Position numbers and translations under genes: made by a program. This document shows, one piece after another, positions 35,733 through 43,244 of a stretch of 43,244 nt of DNA (the stretch's first letter is position 1; each line of letters starts with the position of its first letter). The notes below the pieces were generated by a model. The model ran no database searches. It saw nothing but the letters and a program-made list of their open reading frames with translations, and had not been told where the DNA came from. The DNA is from a virus, in IMG/VR virus record IMGVR_UViG_3300009448_000014, positions 1 through 43,244 of that record. One strand, written 5' to 3'.

Positions 35733-36581
35733 TTATATAATACCAGCACTACTATTATAAGAAAGCTTTTTAATCTTTAACGTATATATAGGAGAACACA
35801 TATAGAAATTAGTATATCTTTCGTAAAATACACTATTTACTAAAATATACTTAGCCCTACTGTTATTAGTCCATTCTTCTTTATCTAAAAAAGATAAGCG
35901 GGCGGCTTCTGCTTGAGTATAAGTCCGTTTAACAAATTGTTGGACTTTAATAGTATTTTTTAATCTTTTGTTGATAGTTTTAATATTTCTATCTAAGACA
36001 TTTGCAATAGTTTGCTGAGATGCGCCATAAGGGGCATAGTGATTTGTGTCTATGAAAATACGATTATTTAACTGTTTAATGCCTTGGGTATTATCAGACA
36101 CAAAAGATAAATCTTTCACAATTAATTGATTCGCACTCATTAAACGTTGGTTTTTATTTTTACTATTTCTTGCCAAATATCTAGACTTATTTTGTATAGA
36201 CATAGCCATAATCTCCGTAGCTGTCACTCTTTTGGTATAAAACTGCTTAATATCTTCCCAATTACAGAAAGAAGAAGTTATCAGGTTTTTTATACCTAAG
36301 GTCAATGCCACTTGCTTTAAAGATTTGTAGTAAAAACTATATATTAAAACACCTTGTTTATTTTTGTTTTTACAAACTTTAATAAACAAAGTTGATTTCA
36401 TATAACGATAAATAGTTGATTTGGTATATCCTGTAATAGTTAATAATTCAGTAAAAGTAAGACTTACCTTTCCACTGCCGTTTATATCTATAGCGCGCAT
36501 TAAATGCCATAGAGCAGAGGCCTGATCCGACTCAAGAATTATTGGATATATTTTAATCTCAACTTTTTCTATATTCATCAT
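35733..36581 (-). CDS. Two-HTH DNA-binding protein, possible replication initiator or regulator
   Basis: A 282-aa basic protein. There is one helix-turn-helix near the N-terminus (about residues 22-62, including LTFTELLTITGYTKSTIYRYM, a winged-HTH-like turn) and another in the C-terminal third (about 185-215, GASQQTIANVLDRNIKTINKRL). A two-domain arrangement like this is seen in plasmid Rep initiators and in phage regulators, and I cannot tell which this is. It lies on the minus strand, divergent from the ribbon-helix-helix gene with a shared 154-bp regulatory gap. A TATAAT box on the minus strand (36593-36588) is only a few bases upstream of the ATG, suggesting a near-leaderless transcript or a later start (Met2). 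Confidence 0.65.
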   Translation of the reverse strand: MMNIEKVEIKIYPIILESDQASALWHLMRAIDINGSGKVSLTFTELLTITGYTKSTIYRYMKSTLFIKVCKNKNKQGVLIYSFYYKSLKQVALTLGIKNLITSSFCNWEDIKQFYTKRVTATEIMAMSIQNKSRYLARNSKNKNQRLMSANQLIVKDLSFVSDNTQGIKQLNNRIFIDTNHYAPYGASQQTIANVLDRNIKTINKRLKNTIKVQQFVKRTYTQAEAARLSFLDKEEWTNNSRAKYILVNSVFYERYTNFYMCSPIYTLKIKKLSYNSSAGII

Positions 36582-36647
36582 ATAACCATTATAGCGTATA
36601 ACTATTATTTTAAAAAACCCAAAATTCTTCCTTGGTGGTTCAGTTAA

Positions 36648-36659
36648 AAATAATTATTT
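36648..36659. promoter_or_regulatory. Perfect 12-bp palindrome, candidate operator
   Basis: AAATAATTATTT is a perfect palindrome 7 bp upstream of the -35 box of the ribbon-helix-helix gene promoter, within the divergent gap. It is a plausible operator for either flanking DNA-binding protein, but palindromes are common in such AT-rich DNA. Confidence 0.35.
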
Positions 36660-36666
36660 AATCCAC

Positions 36667-36695
36667 TTGACAATTTCTTTTTTTCTTTTTATAAT
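36667..36695 (+). promoter_or_regulatory. Consensus sigma-70 promoter for the RHH gene
   Basis: TTGACA (36667-36672), a 17-bp spacer and TATAAT (36690-36695) match the sigma-70 consensus exactly. It is the only full-consensus promoter I found in the window. Transcription should start near 36702, giving a leader of about 34 nt before ATG 36736. Confidence 0.88.
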
Positions 36696-36735
36696 AGTAA
36701 TACAAACAATTAAAAATCAAATATAATTAAATACA

Positions 36736-36909
36736 ATGAGTACATCAAGTAAATACACAAAATTAATATCACTAAGAGTAATAGAGGAAAATCTAGAAGA
36801 ATTAAAAAAAATAGCGTCAGCGAGACAAACATCAGTAGCGTCTATAATTAGGTTAGCAATTTTTGTATATATAGAAGAAACAAAAGAAAAAGAGCTGAGG
36901 AATAAATAG
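36736..36909 (+). CDS. Ribbon-helix-helix (CopG/Arc-type) repressor-like protein
   Basis: A 57-aa protein, short but clear. Residues 9-15 (KLISLRV) form the DNA-contacting beta strand, followed by helix 1 (EENLEELKKIASARQ) and helix 2 (SVASIIRLAIFVYIEE), the layout of CopG/Arc dimers. Such proteins repress plasmid replication genes, toxin-antitoxin operons or phage promoters. It is preceded by a consensus promoter with a nearby palindrome and followed by its own strong terminator, so it is a self-contained unit. It might autoregulate or control the divergent two-HTH gene. No toxin partner is seen next to it. Confidence 0.85.
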   Translation: MSTSSKYTKLISLRVIEENLEELKKIASARQTSVASIIRLAIFVYIEETKEKELRNK

Positions 36910-36928
36910 CCTATTTATAGTAAACTTT

Positions 36929-36965
36929 ACTTACTGTATAATGTAGAATACAGTAAGTTTTTTTT
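36929..36965 (+). terminator. Strong Rho-independent terminator after the RHH gene
   Basis: ACTTACTGTA (36929-36938) and TACAGTAAGT (36949-36958) form a perfect 10-bp stem with a 10-nt loop, followed by eight consecutive Ts. It isolates the RHH gene from the tail operon that begins 18 bp later. Confidence 0.9.
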
Positions 36966-36983
36966 ATATATAAAGAGTTAAAA

Positions 36984-38699
36984 ATGAGTTTATTTGATAA
37001 TCCTAATGACATGCAATGGCAAAGTCAAATAAATAACTTTAGACGTAGTAGTAATGAAACATTAATAGGAAAGATTGTGGATGAGCATGGGGATGGAAAT
37101 TATCGTGATAATATGTTTCAAAAATATACTGTAGAGTTATTAGGATGGGGCCAAAAACTTTATAATTGCAAAGTTAAAATTGATAGTGCGGGGTATAACG
37201 GAACAGGAGATTATAGAACATTTAAAGAGGGAGACGGAGTATTAATTCAATGTAAAGAAGGTCAACTAGACGATGCAATAATTATAGGAAGTCATAGATT
37301 AAATGGAGACCTTAAACAATTAGAACAAGAAGGACAAGGACAAAAGTTTGGGGAACATTATACAGGAGCTAAAGGAAAAATTGCAGCATCGTCGCCGCCG
37401 TCACTTCATCCAGGTAGAGTAACTAAAGTAGAAGGAAATGTTTTTATTGGGGGAATAAATAATGCTAGAACATCATTTGAAGATCCGGCTCAAATAGGAT
37501 CAGAAAAAGATTGTTTAGATAAACAGCCTATTCCAGGAACATATAAAGCAATTACTAAAGAAGGAGTAGATGTTAATTACTCTTATGGAGGAACATTACA
37601 TATGACGGATGGTAATTATGTAGTGCTTTCATCAGGTACGCGACAAAATAAATGTACTAAATATTTAGAACAAGCCTCACGTCATAATAAAATTGCAAGT
37701 TACTTAGAAGGATTATCTACATTTGTTTCTAGTGAATATAGAAAAGGGGCTCAATTATCTACATTTTTAGATAGTGAAGAAGATTTAAATTTAGACACAA
37801 AAACAAACACTAATTTTTCAATAACAAATGAAACAAATTTAGTAGATTCAGTAACAGGTAAACCTTTTAATTCAACTAATACTATAAATAAAGAAGTTGA
37901 TGAAAGTAGAAAAAGTACTAATGTTGTAGATAAACTACAAGATACAGATGAAGTAGAAAAGCCAGAATCTGAGCAAGAAACTAAATTTGCAATTAAAGCA
38001 ACAGATAATAGTTATAGAGCTACTAAGCATAAACAATTAGCATTAATTGCTAAAAGTCAAGCAGAAGAGTGCAATACTACTAGTGCAGCGTTTCAATATT
38101 CTTCCGCAATAGTAGGTGCTATTACAGGTACGGCAGCTCCTGCGCAAACATCGGTAGCGCCTGCACAAAAAGTAGGCCATGTAGATCCTAATAATTATTC
38201 TAGTAGAAACACATCTAATCCAAAGCCGCCAGTAGAGTTTGTAGGATGTCATGCTAATAATTATTCTAAAGAAACACATGTTTTAAAATATTTAGTGATG
38301 CATCATTCTGTAGAAAATATGGAAAAAACTATAGAGCTTTTCAATGATCCTACTAGAAAAGCATCTGCACATTATGGAGTAGATAAAGATGGAAAAATAC
38401 TTCAATTTGTAAAAGACCTTGAAAAAGCTTATCACGTAGGGGGACAAAATACAGGCAAAATTGGTATAGAAATAATTGCTACTGAACCTAATCAAGGTAT
38501 GTCAAAAGAACAAGAAGAAAGTTTAATTAAATTAAGTAGGTTTATTGTTTCTACTTATAAAATCGCATTAACTAATGTAAAAGGACATAATGTATTTAAT
38601 CCACCTACCCCTACTAATAAAGGTACAGAGTGTCCTACGTGGGTATTTCCTACTCAAGCTAAATTAGAAGAATGGGCTAATAAATATTTAAAAGTTTAA
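36984..38699 (+). CDS. Tail spike (gp5/gpV-like) with C-terminal amidase domain
   Basis: A 571-aa protein. The N-terminal 110 residues look like the OB-fold of gp5/gpV spikes (IGKIVDEHGDGNYRDNMFQKY, FKEGDGVLIQC, DDAIIIGSH). A polar linker region (about 230-410) follows. From about 435 there is an N-acetylmuramoyl-L-alanine amidase-2 domain: MHHS (H440), HYGVDKDGKI, AYHVGG, IGIEI, GH (H535) and ECP (C550). H440, H535 and C550 give the expected His-His-Cys zinc set, so it should be active. The spike would cut the peptide-glycan bond of the wall during injection. It opens a tightly packed operon running to the window end. Confidence 0.82.
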   Translation: MSLFDNPNDMQWQSQINNFRRSSNETLIGKIVDEHGDGNYRDNMFQKYTVELLGWGQKLYNCKVKIDSAGYNGTGDYRTFKEGDGVLIQCKEGQLDDAIIIGSHRLNGDLKQLEQEGQGQKFGEHYTGAKGKIAASSPPSLHPGRVTKVEGNVFIGGINNARTSFEDPAQIGSEKDCLDKQPIPGTYKAITKEGVDVNYSYGGTLHMTDGNYVVLSSGTRQNKCTKYLEQASRHNKIASYLEGLSTFVSSEYRKGAQLSTFLDSEEDLNLDTKTNTNFSITNETNLVDSVTGKPFNSTNTINKEVDESRKSTNVVDKLQDTDEVEKPESEQETKFAIKATDNSYRATKHKQLALIAKSQAEECNTTSAAFQYSSAIVGAITGTAAPAQTSVAPAQKVGHVDPNNYSSRNTSNPKPPVEFVGCHANNYSKETHVLKYLVMHHSVENMEKTIELFNDPTRKASAHYGVDKDGKILQFVKDLEKAYHVGGQNTGKIGIEIIATEPNQGMSKEQEESLIKLSRFIVSTYKIALTNVKGHNVFNPPTPTNKGTECPTWVFPTQAKLEEWANKYLKV

Positions 38700-38702
38700 A
38701 TT

Positions 38703-39209
38703 ATGACATTTCCACTATTAGTAGTTATACATGAAACATTAATTTCAGCAGAAGAGAGCATTTTATTACATGGAGATGCTAAATATTATGCAAGCTACCA
38801 CGCTCTTATACATAGGAATGGATTAATTACTTATTTAACCCCTTCAGATTGTAAAGCTTACGCGGCGGCTAATTCTACATTTACAACTCCTTATGGAGAA
38901 ATACAACATGTAGAAAATTCTGTAGATGATTTTGCGTATCATATTGCACTAGAAACTCCGTTTGATGGTATTAAAAATAAAGTTAGAGAATACCACATTG
39001 GATACACAAAAGAACAATATACTTCTCTTGCTTGGTTAACTGCGTATACAGGAGTAGGTAGTCAAAGAATTGTAACTCACGGAGAAATACAAACTCCTGT
39101 AAAAATAGAACCAAGATGTTTTAATTTTGATTTTTTTTATCTTGAGTATTTAAAATATCAAAAATCAATTAATCAAACTTTAGAGGTTGGAATAGTAAAT
39201 AATGGCTAA
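38703..39209 (+). CDS. Cyanobacterial-type N-acetylmuramoyl-L-alanine amidase-like protein
   Basis: A 168-aa single-domain protein. It follows a peptidoglycan-amidase family I know mainly from cyanobacteria: LVVIHET near the N-terminus, SYHALIHRNGLITYL, AAANSTF, AYHIALETP, then YTKEQYTSLAWLTAYTGV, RIVTHGEI and a closing EPRCFNFDFF. The zinc-type His of IHE and THGE are present. The position usually Asp before Pro-Arg is Glu here. It lies 3 bp after the spike gene and overlaps the next by 8 bp. It could be a lysis enzyme or a second virion-associated wall hydrolase. Confidence 0.8.
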   Translation: MTFPLLVVIHETLISAEESILLHGDAKYYASYHALIHRNGLITYLTPSDCKAYAAANSTFTTPYGEIQHVENSVDDFAYHIALETPFDGIKNKVREYHIGYTKEQYTSLAWLTAYTGVGSQRIVTHGEIQTPVKIEPRCFNFDFFYLEYLKYQKSINQTLEVGIVNNG

Positions 39210-40488
39210 CGGAAAAATTGATATAAGTCCAGCAGAATGTATAAAACTTTTAGTAAAAACTGCTTTAGAAGAAGGTGTGACAGATCACGGACAAATAGCC
39301 AATATATTAGGACAATGTGAACATGAAACAGGAGCTTGGATTTGGAATCAAGAAATTGCTGCAAATTTAGGTAAAACGTGTCTTAGTTATGTAAAAGGAG
39401 GATGTCAATATTATGGTAGGGGGTTTATACAAATTACTCATAATTATAATTATAAAGATATGGGTAACTTATTAGGTCAAAATTTTCTCAATAATCCTTC
39501 TTTAGTATTAGAATCTAATACTTCTGCTAAAATTGCGGTGGTGGGAATGCGAGACGGACTATTTACTAAAAATGGAAAAACTTTAAAAGATTATTGCAAT
39601 AATGGTCAAAATGATTTTTTTAATGCTAGACGATTAGTTAATGGATTAGATCAAGCATCTAAAATAGAAAGATTATCAAGAAAATGGCTACCTTACATAG
39701 GAAATTTAATTAACGGGGCCGAGCCAGATCCGAATGCACTTCCTACTAGAAATGGAAATAATGGAGGGGCAGCTAGTGTAGGAACAAATAATACTAATTT
39801 TTTAAATAAATTTGATTCAGGAGGATCAAACGACGGAATTACTTCAGTTTCTATGGGAAGTTGTTCCGAAATATTTCCTATAGAATTTTCTCTTAAAGAA
39901 GCGTTACATTATGCAGGTTGTTTTTCAAGGCAAATAGGAAATGCAATGGGAGGTAATTCTAATTTAGGATATTCTGCAAATGGAATGCAAGTTAATGGAG
40001 CATCTAATTATAATATTGCAGATTTTAATCCAACTGTGCCTATATGTGATGGATGTTTAGGTTATCCTTTTGATCATGCAGTAGTAATAACTTCTCCTTT
40101 TTGTAAAAGACGTGTAAAAGGAGGTCGTGTATATTATCATAGTGGCACTGATTTTGACGAAGTAGAAGGAGCAGAAGTAATAGCGGTAGCAGATGGTACA
40201 GTAGTCACCCCTTTAGTTACTGGGGGTTATAATCCTGGATTAGTAGATATTGTGCATGAACAATTAGGAAATTTATTAAGTAGAAGTGCCCATATAATTC
40301 CTTCAGTACAGCCTGGTACTAAAGTTAAAAAAGGGGATGTTATAGGTAAGTTAGGGCCTTATGGAAATAACGCTGCGCATTTACATTTAGAATTACGTAA
40401 AGATAAAGGAGCAGGAGGTAGTGCTTATTCTGAACAAGAATGCAAAACTAAATTTCTAGATCCAGGTTTATTTTGTAAGAGGATATAA
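39202..40488 (+). CDS. GH19 lysozyme/chitinase-like plus M23 endopeptidase, two-domain wall hydrolase
   Basis: A 428-aa protein. Residues about 10-165 form a glycoside hydrolase 19-type domain: QCEHETGAW (catalytic E42 of HETG) and YYGRGFIQITHNYNY. A Gly/Asn-rich linker (about 175-215) follows. From about 285 there is an M23 metallo-endopeptidase: YYHSGTDFD (H313, D317), VIAVADG, KKGDVIGKLG and HLHLE (H393, H395). The zinc set is complete. One protein thus cuts both the glycan strand and the peptide cross-links. There is no signal peptide, so it either needs a holin or is part of the tail. It overlaps the previous gene by 8 bp. Confidence 0.85.
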   Translation: MANGKIDISPAECIKLLVKTALEEGVTDHGQIANILGQCEHETGAWIWNQEIAANLGKTCLSYVKGGCQYYGRGFIQITHNYNYKDMGNLLGQNFLNNPSLVLESNTSAKIAVVGMRDGLFTKNGKTLKDYCNNGQNDFFNARRLVNGLDQASKIERLSRKWLPYIGNLINGAEPDPNALPTRNGNNGGAASVGTNNTNFLNKFDSGGSNDGITSVSMGSCSEIFPIEFSLKEALHYAGCFSRQIGNAMGGNSNLGYSANGMQVNGASNYNIADFNPTVPICDGCLGYPFDHAVVITSPFCKRRVKGGRVYYHSGTDFDEVEGAEVIAVADGTVVTPLVTGGYNPGLVDIVHEQLGNLLSRSAHIIPSVQPGTKVKKGDVIGKLGPYGNNAAHLHLELRKDKGAGGSAYSEQECKTKFLDPGLFCKRI

Positions 40489-40489
40489 A

Positions 40490-41152
40490 ATGTTAGGGTA
40501 CATACCAGATAAACGAGATTATTTTAAAGGAAATTTAATTGATTATTATTTAAAAAAAGGAGTTTCTTTCAGCGGAGGAACTCAATTACATTATGAATAT
40601 TTTAAAGAAATACTACAATATTCCATTATAAATAATACAACTCAAAGGGCTCTTCATGATATTAGAGCTGGGATATTTACTTTACATTTATTCCCTTTTA
40701 AAATAAAAACATTACTTTCTATTGCTTTTTATAACTATGAAACTAGTTTATTAAAAGAATTTAAAGATTGCAGTTTGAGTAAGGATAATATCTTATTACC
40801 TAGTATGCAACTTCAATTCAACAATATTATTACTGGGGAATATTTAGCCCCTGAATTTTTAAACTTAGTAGATGAAGTTGCCTTAAAATATACTTCGTTT
40901 GATGTTCTTAAACAATATCTTAATATTCAATTTAATAGTACTTTAGATAATCTACTATTAGAAAATATAAAAGAAATATTAGAATTATATAATACTAGTC
41001 TTTTAGCTCAAAATGATTATTTAACTTTAATTATAAATAATGATAGATTAAAAGCAATTGTAGTCACTTCAAAAACATTAAAATACAAACAACAAAGTAT
41101 TACTTACTTAACTGAAGCTTTAACAAAATGGCATCAAACTTCAAACATCTAG
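40490..41152 (+). CDS. Unknown tail/baseplate-operon protein
   Basis: A 220-aa protein of unrecognised family, Leu/Ile/Asn-rich and mostly helical with no clear membrane segment. It starts 1 bp after the hydrolase stop with AAGAGGA about 7 bases upstream, one of the best ribosome-binding sites in the window. It overlaps the next gene by 25 bp. A baseplate or tail role is suggested only by operon membership. Confidence 0.55.
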   Translation: MLGYIPDKRDYFKGNLIDYYLKKGVSFSGGTQLHYEYFKEILQYSIINNTTQRALHDIRAGIFTLHLFPFKIKTLLSIAFYNYETSLLKEFKDCSLSKDNILLPSMQLQFNNIITGEYLAPEFLNLVDEVALKYTSFDVLKQYLNIQFNSTLDNLLLENIKEILELYNTSLLAQNDYLTLIINNDRLKAIVVTSKTLKYKQQSITYLTEALTKWHQTSNI

Positions 41153-42480
41153 AATATTTACCTTTAGACGAAGACAATTTAATTATTAATGATAATCCTA
41201 CAAGTAATTTAAAAAGTAAATCTTGTTTAAATTTAGGGTTTGTTGCGCTTAATGCTCTTACACGTTCCCTTAATATAACTACTATTAATAAAAATTCTTT
41301 TAACACTGGAACTACTTTTTTAGATTTATCTTATATATTAGAAAATTTACTTATTACTACTTTAAATATTAATTGTATATCTAATCCTTCTAATACACAA
41401 TTAACGAATCATTATAGGAACTATTCTTCAAAGATAAATAACAATAAAATATTACCAAGTTTTAGTTATTGTCAAAATTTAACATTTACTAATTTTAAAA
41501 CGTGGGCAGGATTTTATGGAACACTGTCGTATTACATTAATTTACTAGAAGAATATAAAGAGTATTTAACTCCTTCAGAAGTAATACATGAAGCATATAC
41601 AAGTTTATTTGAATACAGCAAAAATGTAGCGTATAATGCTTTTTTAAACAAAAATACAAATGATTACAAATTAATTTCAGAATTTTATAGAGAAGGATTA
41701 GAGTTAGGAAAAAAAGAAGAAAAAGAAACAGATAAAGCAATATATAATTTATCAATCAATATTATATTAGCGAGTCCTTTCGTAAAAGAAATATTTAATG
41801 AATTAAAATTCTATGAAAAATGGTTGTTTGAAGTTTTAGAATGGAAAGCAGAGGAAGAAAGAAATAAAAATAAAGAACTATTTATTATTGATAATCCTTC
41901 TACAAATGAACAACGTGCAATTAATACTTTATTAAAAGTAGCTAAATCAATATATGAATTAGGATTTGGAGCGGGGGGATTTTCCAACTTAGCTGCGTCA
42001 TTTATACGCCAAGAATATTCTTCTAATTTAGATTCGTTAATGAATGTATTAGCAATAGAAAGAACTGAAAGTACATATGTAGATTTAGAATTTGAAGTAA
42101 AAACACCGACAGAAATCCTAGTAGTAAAGTTTTTAGATAATGTATCTAAATTTAGGACTTCATATGATTTTAAAAAAGCTTCTAATATTATTTTAGAAAC
42201 GTTTTGTCTTCCGGGAGGATACGCATTACTACTAGTTTCGTTATCTAATATGTTATTTAATAGAGCTTACATTTTGTGTTATCGAAATATTAATAATAAT
42301 TCAGATTTATTAAGTTCAGATGTTTACAAGAGAATACGATACTTATTAGGGCTAGGATGTATTTTATTAATAAAAAGCGGGTTACCGCATGCACAAATTA
42401 TTGCTTCAAACACTTTAAAAACTTTTAAAATATATTTAACAGATATAAATCCTAATAACTTAACAGACAGTGCAATATAA
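41128..42480 (+). CDS. Unknown protein, probable baseplate component
   Basis: A 450-aa protein with no recognised family. It is Asn/Leu/Tyr-rich with several long helices, including a charged one at about 185-205. A short hydrophobic region around 360-375 (GGYALLLVSLSNMLF) could be a buried helix rather than a membrane span. It overlaps the preceding gene by 25 bp and shares one base (TAATG) with the next. Its place in the spike/hydrolase operon points to the baseplate, but nothing more can be said. Confidence 0.55.
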   Translation: MASNFKHLEYLPLDEDNLIINDNPTSNLKSKSCLNLGFVALNALTRSLNITTINKNSFNTGTTFLDLSYILENLLITTLNINCISNPSNTQLTNHYRNYSSKINNNKILPSFSYCQNLTFTNFKTWAGFYGTLSYYINLLEEYKEYLTPSEVIHEAYTSLFEYSKNVAYNAFLNKNTNDYKLISEFYREGLELGKKEEKETDKAIYNLSINIILASPFVKEIFNELKFYEKWLFEVLEWKAEEERNKNKELFIIDNPSTNEQRAINTLLKVAKSIYELGFGAGGFSNLAASFIRQEYSSNLDSLMNVLAIERTESTYVDLEFEVKTPTEILVVKFLDNVSKFRTSYDFKKASNIILETFCLPGGYALLLVSLSNMLFNRAYILCYRNINNNSDLLSSDVYKRIRYLLGLGCILLIKSGLPHAQIIASNTLKTFKIYLTDINPNNLTDSAI

Positions 42481-43244
42481 TGAGTACTTTAATTTCTGCA
42501 GATGATTTTTTAAAATCAAAAGACTATTCCATTTCACAAAATACAGAACTAGATACATTCAATACAAAAGATTTAGAAGATTTTTCTAATGTAAATATTA
42601 AATCTATTAAATTTGTAGAAAGTGAGGCATTGGATGCATTAATGGAAGCGTCGGCTATATCAGATAAAACAGATACCCCCTCTACTCCGTCGTTTCAACC
42701 GTTAAATGAAGCGGGAGTATTAACTTCAGGAGAAGCTTTAAATAAATCTGTAATAGGTGCTTTATCTAATAACGCAGCAGGTATTCAAGAAAATGCCATG
42801 GAGTTTTTAGGTAAAACAGCCAAATTTGCAGAAGATACTAAATTTGATCTTACTAGTGAAAGTTTAGAAAGGATGAAAGAAGCGCAAGAAATTCTAGCTA
42901 CAGGAGTAAGAAGTTTAGCAAACGGAGCAGAGTATGCAAATAGTGGAATTAGATTTGCAGGGGCTAGTATTCAATTAGCGGGCAATAATATTTCTATGGG
43001 ATCTGACACTGCGGTACACACTACTGCCCCTATTATTAGTACTGTAGCGGATGTAGATAATAGACAATCGCGTAGTCTTCAAGAGACAACTAATCAAAAA
43101 ACTACTATAGCCAAAACTGCGTTTACTCAAATAGAAGGATTACAAAGTGTAATAACAGGTAATTCTATAAAAACAGTTGCGGAAGCAAACATAACAGTAT
43201 CCAATACTTCGTCTACTACTGCAATAGAAAAAGCAGTTACCAAC
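42480..43244 (+). CDS. Partial helical structural protein cut by the window edge
   Basis: The frame opens at ATG 42480, overlapping the previous stop by one base, and stays open to the last base (255 codons seen), so it is at least 255 aa. It begins with a polar acidic region (1-75), then a long Ala/Ser/Glu-rich helical region with many alternating small residues (about 80-250). It has no signal peptide or recognised motif. The helical, small-residue character is compatible with a tape measure or coiled-coil tail protein. That is inference, since the rest is outside the window. Confidence 0.6.
   Translation, partial: MSTLISADDFLKSKDYSISQNTELDTFNTKDLEDFSNVNIKSIKFVESEALDALMEASAISDKTDTPSTPSFQPLNEAGVLTSGEALNKSVIGALSNNAAGIQENAMEFLGKTAKFAEDTKFDLTSESLERMKEAQEILATGVRSLANGAEYANSGIRFAGASIQLAGNNISMGSDTAVHTTAPIISTVADVDNRQSRSLQETTNQKTTIAKTAFTQIEGLQSVITGNSIKTVAEANITVSNTSSTTAIEKAVTN

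Noticed and set aside
36736-36909. Toxin-antitoxin pair with the RHH protein as antitoxin
   Set aside because: A terminator follows directly and no toxin-like gene is adjacent on the same strand, so a repressor role is simpler.
1-43244. tRNA or rRNA genes
   Set aside because: No cloverleaf-like GC-richer segment or GTTCRA-type arm stood out, and gaps between genes are too short in most places. A tRNA scan would be decisive.

Overview
This is a strongly AT-rich, densely packed stretch of a tailed-phage genome, covering most of the virion genes of a contractile-tailed (myovirus-type) phage. The host is most likely a cyanobacterium. The best pointer is the small amidase at 38703-39209, which has the residue pattern of a peptidoglycan amidase family I know mainly from cyanobacteria. 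Low GC and a near-absence of Shine-Dalgarno sequences before most starts fit but are not diagnostic. No terminase, tRNA, DNA polymerase or integrase was seen, so the genome continues on both sides.

Layout. (1) 1-2648, plus strand: the end of a tail/baseplate operon, with a short beta-repeat protein, a PAAR-like spike tip, a 365-aa protein and three small overlapping unknowns. (2) 2637-15776, minus strand: one 4379-aa gene, about 30% of the window. Its product has a phospholipase-D-type HKD motif near residue 458. Around residues 2985-3056 it has an RxP plus DFDGD arrangement like the catalytic double-psi beta-barrel of two-barrel RNA polymerases. I read it as a candidate giant virion RNA polymerase or injected protein. 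(3) 15877-31647, plus strand: the head and neck module. It runs from a gene pair joined by a probable programmed -1 frameshift to a Mu-type portal, two fibre-like proteins, a Mu-I-like protease/scaffold, the major capsid protein, several head/neck proteins and the tail sheath. A SWIM zinc-finger gene sits in it on the opposite strand. (4) 31748-32539: a LAGLIDADG homing endonuclease between sheath and tube. (5) 32675-35462: tail tube and baseplate hub. (6) 35459-36965: a small regulatory island interrupting the tail genes, with a two-HTH protein, a ribbon-helix-helix protein, a consensus sigma-70 promoter and a strong terminator. (7) 36984-43244, plus strand: a tightly overlapping operon with a spike carrying an amidase domain, a second amidase, a GH19-M23 two-domain hydrolase and three unknown tail/baseplate genes, the last cut by the window edge.

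How it fits together. Portal, protease/scaffold and capsid protein build the head; sheath, tube, hub, spike and PAAR tip build the injection machine. The consecutive wall hydrolases would open the thick cyanobacterial peptidoglycan, as part of the spike or at lysis. The giant protein, if packaged, could enter the cell with the DNA and act first. Its position, divergent from the frameshift pair and convergent with the tail operon, means it is expressed separately from the other structural genes. The window begins in what looks like the tail operon whose earlier part ends the window, but whether the two ends join cannot be decided here.
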